Positions 58,434 to 64,000 of a stretch of 64,000 bases of DNA are shown piece by piece. This stretch comes from Thermothelomyces thermophilus ATCC 42464. Taxonomy: Eukaryota > Ascomycota > Sordariomycetes > Sordariales > Chaetomiaceae. Both the position numbers and the translations under genes were made by a program. Each line of letters begins with the position of its first letter. Within the stretch, counting starts at the first letter, position 1. The stretch spans positions 310,001 through 374,000 of the forward strand of contig NC_016476.1 of assembly GCF_000226095.1 (NCBI RefSeq), written 5' to 3'. The notes under the pieces are model-generated. The model saw only the letters and a list, made by a program, of their open reading frames with translations. It made no database searches and was not told where the DNA came from.

Positions 58434-58892
58434 TATCACGAGCTAACCATATACCACAACCCGGCAGGGCACAGGAGGCTAAATAAGCCACTAATCAAGA
58501 AGGGCATAAAGCGAGGCTGACATAGGATCGCTAGGGAGCACAGGCTACTACAGGCGAACGATTACCAAAAGGGAAAGATAGCAGAGGATAGCTAGCTACT
58601 AAAGGCGATCTAAGGACAGGATAGAAGGGGACTATAAGCGATCGGCAGAAGTATATATACATGTAAATAGCCACTCGTTATAGTGGACTCTGGGAGTTCA
58701 CCAGTGATAGCAACCACAACCTACAATCACAAGTACTTATACCAAGCATTACTGACCATTGTAGGAGACAACTCTAGTGTTGTTATAAACCCTTTGGCTT
58801 CACCAAATCCCTTAGACGACTTATACGTTTGTCCCGCTTAATTCACCTTCGTCTGAACCCTTTCAGAAGAAGTCTAAGCTAGGTTTGTCACA
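58434..58892 (+). repeat. G3 3' LTR
   Basis: 459 bp, TATCACGAGC to GTTTGTCACA. The primer segment agtgatagcaac at 58703-58714 is intact. Right target copy ctaag at 58893-58897. Confidence 0.95.
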
Positions 58893-58897
58893 CTAAG

Positions 58898-59661
58898 TGT
58901 AAATAAGTCCTTAGAGTTGGCTATATCTAGCTTTAAGGCCAAAACGACCTTATAGGCAGACTAAATGATAATTATAAGATTGACTATATTACTAATTATA
59001 ATACTAGTAGCTTAAATAATTATTAATACCTAGGAAATCACTCCTAAAATGTATACTTACTAGGAGGTAGCTTATCTAGTAGCCTTAGTAGTATTGAAAA
59101 CACTTGAATAAGCTAGTGGTAGGAAACGTATACTAAATGTCAAGGGGAACCTTATCGTTTGCCTTAACGTCCTTAATAGCGTTATATAAGCACTATATAT
59201 ATAGTAGCAAGTTGGCTACATCAAGCTATTAAATCTCTATAATATTACTATAGATAAGAATAAAGATTTGAAAATTGAAAATTTATTATAGGTAGCTAAA
59301 ACGAGAACGTTCTAGAGAAGATAAGGTTAAAGATTAAAACAAAATCAAGAACGAAAGGCGGCCCTCTAAGAGAGTTAAATATTATTTCTATTACTATAGT
59401 AAAGACCTTCCTAATGCCACGGTAACCACTAGATATGTTTATAATAAAGCGAATCTTTAGACGAAAACACTCGAACAGTAACTATAATAATGGTAATATA
59501 TATACGAAAACAAAGGCGCCTAATACTTACCTATTCTATATATAATTATAAATAAAGTTATAATAATAAAGCGCCGAAATAATAGCAATCTACTACTATC
59601 AAATAGGTATCCGGGATAAAGCTATTCTAATAAAGCCTATAGGCCTACAAATAGGCCTACT
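58898..59661 (+). pseudogene. G7 3' extension, last part (unknown ORF)
   Basis: A + frame with TAG/TAA only reads NKSLELAISSFKAKTTL from 58899, then EITPKMYTY, EVAYLVALVVLKTLE and ASGRKRILNVKGNLIVCLNV, with IKLLNLYNITIDKNKDLKIE near 59220. After a frame change it continues SKDLPNATVTTRYVYNKANL near 59395. It looks like a former protein of 200 or more residues between the chromodomain and the G7 3' LTR, on the sense strand. The family is unknown; a C-terminal pol extension, an accessory ORF or a small unrelated transposon inside G7 are all possible. Confidence 0.4.
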
Positions 59662-59677
59662 AAAGGGGAGAGTAAGT
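59662..59677 (+). other. G7 polypurine tract
   Basis: aaaggggagagtaagt directly before tattataaacg of the 3' LTR. Confidence 0.65.
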
Positions 59678-59873
59678 TATTATAAACGTAAGCTAACCTA
59701 TGCCTACGGCCGGGCTATAGCAGCTGGAGGGCCTACGCCTAGGCACTAATAGGTATAACCCTGCTATAATAGGCACGATCAGAGCACGGCCGGGAAAAAG
59801 GGATAACCAATCTATAGTATAAGATATATCTATTAGCCTATAGATCCGAAAGGGAGGTTTTCCTCCCTAAGGA
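59678..59873 (+). repeat. G7 3' LTR, part left of G5
   Basis: 196 bp matching the start of the 5' LTR at 20365. It is interrupted after ccctaagga by G5. Confidence 0.8.
59869..59873. repeat. G5 target-site duplication, left copy
   Basis: aagga. The right copy is off-window. Confidence 0.5.
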
Positions 59874-60298
59874 TGTCACAGAAATATACATATAAGACGC
59901 CGCCTAAGCCGCCTCCCCTAACAGGCTAATAGGACAGCAGACACGAATAGACCAATTAGGGAAGGATCATACTTAGCAAAGTAATCTATATACTATAGGA
60001 TCACTACCGTAGCTATAATCTAGACGGCAAAGAATCACTAGGTAAAGAGTAATCCTAGGATTATATATATATATAGATAGTCACTCGTTATAGTAGACTC
60101 TAGGAGTTTACCAGTAATAGCAACCCTCCTATAATATAGTACTTATACCAAGTATCGTTAAATACTATACAAGATAACTCTAGCGTTATTATAAACCCTT
60201 TAGCTTTACCAAATCCCTTAGACGACCTATACGCTTGTTCCGCTTAATCTACCTTCGTCTAAACCCTTTTAGAAGAAGTCTAAGTTAGGTTCGTTACA
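59874..60298 (+). repeat. G5 5' LTR
   Basis: TGTCACAGAAATATACAT to GGTTCGTTACA, 425 bp, U3 of the G4 type. Primer segment agtaatagcaac at 60113-60124. Confidence 0.9.
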
Positions 60299-60299
60299 C

Positions 60300-60311
60300 G
60301 TTACTATCACT
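60300..60311 (+). promoter_or_regulatory. G5 primer-binding site (self-priming type)
   Basis: gttactatcact one base after the LTR, complementary to the LTR segment with RIP-type mismatches. Confidence 0.6.
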
Positions 60312-60364
60312 CCCTTTATTCTATTATAGTTTAGGACGAAGGTAACTTTGACCTAGATATCGAT

Positions 60365-62720
60365 ATAGCTACTAACGTTATAACTAAACAGCTGTTTACT
60401 TAGCTTAGGCAATTTTAGCAACGGATCTAGGAGTTAGACTAGAGAGATAAGGCTACTTAAGCTCGAATCAAGGAACTCGAGAATAGTAAAAAGCACTTAT
60501 AGAAACTAGTTAATAAGGCCTATGCCAAAATTAAGGCGCTCGAGACTACTAAAGCAAGCTGTATTAAGATTGAACTACCTAGCAAATACGGAGGAACTAA
60601 GGAGGATCTCGTAGGATTCCTAACAAACCTCTGATCCTACTTCTAGCTTAATAATAATAAGTTTCTAGACGATAAAGCTAAAGTCCTCTACATAGCTATA
60701 AGACTAGAGGGTAAGGTACTTAGATAGTTTGAGCCTATATAGAACGACTACCTTATTAAGAAAGATAAAGACGACCGAGACGTATTTACGTAGGTAGTCT
60801 TTCGATCCTACGACCGTTTTAAAGAGGAGCTTTAGAAGGTCTTTAGCAATAAAGATAAGAAGATTTATACGTAAGAAAGACTTGCTAATCTCTAATGGAC
60901 CAAGTTAGTAGCCTCCTATGCTATATAGTTTAGATAGGATATGCTTAAGTCTTAGCTTAATAACGAGGCGTTAATATAACTATTCTATAATAGCTTAAAG
61001 GAAAAGGTTAAAGATAAGCTATATAAATATAATCGGCCTAAGACCCTAGATAAATATATTATATATGCTATTAGAATCGATAATCGACTCTATATACGAG
61101 AGTAGTAGAAACGAGGTTAAATAAATAGAACTATAGTCAAGGCTAATGATAAGAAAAAATAGGTATACGTTAGCACCTTATATAGAATATATCCTAGAGC
61201 TATAGATATAGATATAGCGTAGAAGTAGAATTAGAAGAAGACGACTAAAGACAAGTCTAATATTATTTACTATAACTATAGAAAGAAAGGACATTATAAA
61301 CGAGAATGTTAAAGCCTAAAGAAAAAGTGGAAAACGGTCCTTAGAAAGGAAATTACAGTTATCGACGAAACTACCAAGGATGTTATCGAAGTAGTAGCTA
61401 TAAGCTACGAAAATAGGGATAGCGATACAGACAGTCTTAGACACAATAGCAATAGTAAAGACAAACAAGCACTGTACTCCGAACTAGTTACTATAGATTA
61501 GAGATAGGTCTTGCTAAATAGGATATGGTAGGAGAGTATATACCACTAATTTCAATTCTCCTAGCCTTAAGGTAATAGGGTTTTATAGTTATATAGAGAT
61601 AGGATAGATTATAGATAACCGATACCTAAGGAATCGAAAGACTTAGACCTAATGTTCTATTCCTCTAGGAACGAATCGAATAGTACTATGATGAAGTTTT
61701 CCAGCTTAATATGGAACTATATAAACGGGATAGACGCTTAACTTGACTTGCCTAGTAGAGTAATAAGATACGGGATAAGATAAGGGAACTCCGATATATT
61801 ATAGAAACTATTAAAGGAGAATAGCCTATAATATATAATAGGCCTAATAATTATATTAAGTATTTTAATGACTAGTAACTTAGCTATAACGTACGGAACC
61901 TAGAGTATCAGTTTATACGTACGAACTATAGAAAAGACGAACGTATATAGGAAAACTACTAGAAGAAACATTCCTACCTTAGTATTAGGGTATATATAGT
62001 CTATATATAGTAGGAAGAATTCGGGAAAGAGTTCTAATACCTCCTAGGCGACACTATATAACTATACCCTCGATATAAGGCATATATACAAGTGCCCTAG
62101 TTCTAGTATATATTATACGAATGCCAATACCACTTTCGCGACAAATTCAAAAATAATCACCAGCTAATCTAATAAGGAAATAAGGACAGAAGCCTTTACT
62201 TTATAGAATAGGTCTATAATATAGGAAATAGAGCAGCCAAATTACTCTAGAAGATCAAAGCCCGTAATCTAGAAGGCATTATAGTAGTTTTAAAACGAGC
62301 CTAGCCTAGGTACTACAGAATAGGACAAGACATATAGAACTCGTACTAGAGTAATGATTACCTCTATTACGCGGACGAAAAGAAATCGTAGATTCGGGAG
62401 CTTTAGATAAAGCTATAATATATATAACGAAAAGTAGAACAGACTTAATAGTAGGAAGCTATAAGCACTTAATAGCTTATAGAAATAAGTATAATTAATA
62501 AAGCCGCTATTAGCTAAACAACCGAAGAGATTGGCACTAACCTAGGAAACGGGTTAGGGCCCTTCGAGGGGCCTAAAAACCATTAGCACCTATATAGCAG
62601 CAAGTAGTAGTATAGTATAGGAGGAGCTAGCGTAAGAGACTACTATATTAAGACCTCCTAACAGAGATATAGAAAATCGCCATAGTTTTTAGGCGATGGC
62701 GGCAAGACAAGCGACTATAG
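60365..62720 (+). pseudogene. G5 gag
   Basis: The start ATG has become ATA at 60365. Leader, capsid (YGGTKEDLVGFLTNL near 60585) and a decayed knuckle near 61270 (YYNYRKKGHYKREC) match G3 gag. Stops are TAG/TAA. Confidence 0.78.
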
Positions 62721-62729
62721 ATAATAGCA

Positions 62730-63157
62730 TAATAGAAATAGCATGAAATACTCGTACTAGTAGATAGTAGAGCAGAGATAAACCTAATTTCGCTAATACT
62801 TATAAATTAGCTATAGATACTCTAGAGAATGAAGTAAAAGTATAGCATAGTCAAAGGGCTATTTCTAACGTAATAGGTATATAGAGAGACCGAACCGATC
62901 GATATTACTATAGTAGGGAAGACTATAGTAGTCATATTTAACATTATAGATATAGGTAATGACAAAGATATAATATTAGGGGTACTATAGTATAAAGATT
63001 ATGACCCGGACATTAGCTAGAAGAATAGTAACTACCTACAACCCCGAACAGAGTTATATTCGACTAGTAAGATAGGAAGTATATAAGGATTATAAGAAGA
63101 CAATACTTAGGGGAAGGCATATCCTATAGATCTACTATAAGAGATAGATAGTAGTAG
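62730..63157 (+). pseudogene. G5 pol 5' end (protease), cut by G6
   Basis: VLVDSRAEINLISL near 62752 is the protease active-site region with the Gly lost. It matches G3 54178-54590 and stops at the G6 insertion. Confidence 0.75.
63153..63157. repeat. G6 target-site duplication, left copy
   Basis: agtag before the LTR start. The right copy is off-window. Confidence 0.5.
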
Positions 63158-63575
63158 TATCATAGAAATATATATACAGATACCGCCTAGACTACCGACA
63201 CAAATAGGCCAATTAAGCCAAAGGAACAAAAGGACCAATTACAATATAAGAAGCATAGTAATCACTACACTCACCAGCGATCAGGGTAATCACCACCATA
63301 CAATCACTTACAATCACCGTAATTAGAAGTAATCACTAGGATTATATATATATATTGATAGTCACTCGTTAGATAGACTCTAAGAGTTTACCAGTAATAG
63401 CAACTTACAATCACAGTACTTATACCAAGTATTGCTAATTATTATAAGAGACAACTCTAGTATTATTATAAACCCTTTAGCTTCACCAAATCCCTTAGAC
63501 GACCTGCCTACTTGTCCCGCTTAATCTACCTTTGTCTAAACCCTTTTAGAAGAAGTCTGAGTTAGGTTCGTCACA
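63158..63575 (+). repeat. G6 5' LTR
   Basis: 418 bp, TATCATAGAAATATATAT to GGTTCGTCACA, G4-type U3 with the iterated atcac/gatca motifs at 63265-63350. Primer segment agtaatagcaac at 63393-63404. Confidence 0.9.
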
Positions 63576-63576
63576 T

Positions 63577-63588
63577 GTTGCTATCACT
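63577..63588 (+). promoter_or_regulatory. G6 primer-binding site (self-priming type)
   Basis: gttgctatcact, unmutated, one base after the LTR. It is complementary to the LTR segment at 63393-63404 except for one G-to-A change. Confidence 0.68.
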
Positions 63589-63641
63589 CCCTTTGTTCTA
63601 TTATAGTTTAGAATAGAGGTAACTTCGACCTTGACATCGAC

Positions 63642-64000
63642 ATAGCTACTAATATTATAGCCGAACAGCTGCTTACTTAGCTTAGTTAACTCTAGTAGTG
63701 GATCTAGGAGTTAGACTAGAGAGATAAGGCTGCTTAAGCCCGAATTAAGAAACTCGAGAACGGCGAAAAGCACTTATAGAAGTTAGTTAACAAGGCCTAT
63801 ACCAAAATCAAAGCACTCGAAACCGCTAAAGCGAGCCGTATCAAAATCGAACTACCTAGCAAATATAGAGGAACTAAGGAAGATCTTATAAGATTCCTAA
63901 TAAACCTTTGATCTTACTTCTAGCTTAATAATAATAAGTTTCCGGATGATAAAGCTAAAGTCCTCTATATAGCTATAAGACTGGAGGGCAAGGCACTTAG
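63642..64000 (+). pseudogene. G6 gag, 5' part
   Basis: ATA in place of ATG at 63642. The leader helix (RIKKLENGEKHL-like) and TKEDLIRFLINL match G3 and G5. Truncated by the window end. Confidence 0.75.

Larger units (their letters stand above)
51267..58892 (+). mobile_element. Gypsy chromovirus G3, best-preserved copy
   Basis: 7626 bp with 459-bp LTRs, exact ctaag duplication, PBS, gag, pol with chromodomain, an antisense ORF and a polypurine tract. RT YLDD and the integrase D-D-E residues are still present, although RIP stops break the frames. Confidence 0.96.
20365..64000 (+). mobile_element. Gypsy chromovirus G7, host of four insertions
   Basis: The 5' LTR starts at 20365 and the same sequence restarts at 59678 right after a polypurine tract. 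The pieces 20365-25779, 33276-33617, 50785-51266 and 58898-59873 join into one element of at least 7.2 kb once G4, LINE B, G3 and one target copy of each are removed. Pol continues in frame across the G4 site. Its 3' LTR is interrupted by G5 at 59874, so the true end lies outside the window. Confidence 0.85.
59874..64000 (+). mobile_element. Gypsy chromovirus G5, 5' part, split by G6
   Basis: 425-bp 5' LTR, PBS, gag and the start of pol of the G3/G4 family. It inserted in the G7 3' LTR and is interrupted by G6 at 63158; the remainder lies beyond the window. Confidence 0.9.
63158..64000 (+). mobile_element. Gypsy chromovirus G6, 5' end
   Basis: LTR, PBS and gag start of the same family, inserted in the G5 protease gene. 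It continues beyond the window. Confidence 0.9.

Noticed and set aside
1-64000. tRNA, rRNA, CRISPR arrays, bacterial promoters or riboswitches
   Set aside because: None seen. The content is eukaryotic retroelements, and apparent short repeats are LTRs, target duplications or simple tails.

Overview
The window is a dense nest of decayed retroelements from a filamentous ascomycete-type genome. I see no intact host gene, rRNA, tRNA or CRISPR array. The families present are chromodomain Ty3/Gypsy elements, a Ty1/Copia element and Tad1-like LINEs. All are saturated with C-to-T / G-to-A changes that have turned CA/TG into TA. Stops inside the decayed frames are almost all TAG or TAA, as expected when CAG, CAA and TGG codons are hit by repeat-induced point mutation (RIP). 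The species cannot be named from the sequence.

Left block (1-19.8 kb). A Copia element on + (right part 16229-19815, left part off-window) was interrupted by Gypsy G0 on - (LTRs 1-272 and about 15938-16228). G0 was interrupted by a 5'-truncated LINE (LINE A, 1299-10506, 14-bp target duplication). LINE A was interrupted by Gypsy G1 on - (2482-10094, 458-bp LTRs, target duplication gaggg). The Copia also carries a 0.16-kb patch free of RIP that reads as a piece of a host MFS transporter gene. Between the Copia and G7 (19872-20364) lies the decayed 3' end of an unrecognised minus-strand gene.

Right block (20.4-64 kb). A single Gypsy element G7 on + begins with its 5' LTR at 20365, and its 3' LTR starts at 59678. 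It was opened four times: by G4 on - (25780-33270, 419-bp LTRs, gatac), by a near full-length LINE B on - (33618-50770, 14-bp duplication), by G3 on + (51267-58892, 459-bp LTRs, ctaag), and by G5 on + (from 59874). LINE B holds G2 (34290-46223, 450-bp LTRs), an 11.9-kb Gypsy with two extra ORFs. G5 holds G6 (from 63158). Removing the inserts leaves lengths normal for each family: G0 about 7.0 kb, G7 at least 7.2 kb, LINE B 5.2 kb.

G1, G3, G4, G5 and G6 form one chromovirus family. A 12-base site inside the LTR is complementary to the primer-binding site next to the 5' LTR, which points to Tf1/sushi-type self-priming, and two positions covary between subfamilies. G1, G3 and G4 each carry an antisense ORF between pol and the 3' LTR with a cysteine cluster followed by a basic or helical, coiled-coil-like segment. 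G0 and G2 carry different antisense ORFs in the same place, and G2 also has a 622-codon sense ORF abutting its 3' LTR. These accessory ORFs, the captured MFS fragment and the RIP-free 5' end of LINE B are the main points of interest.
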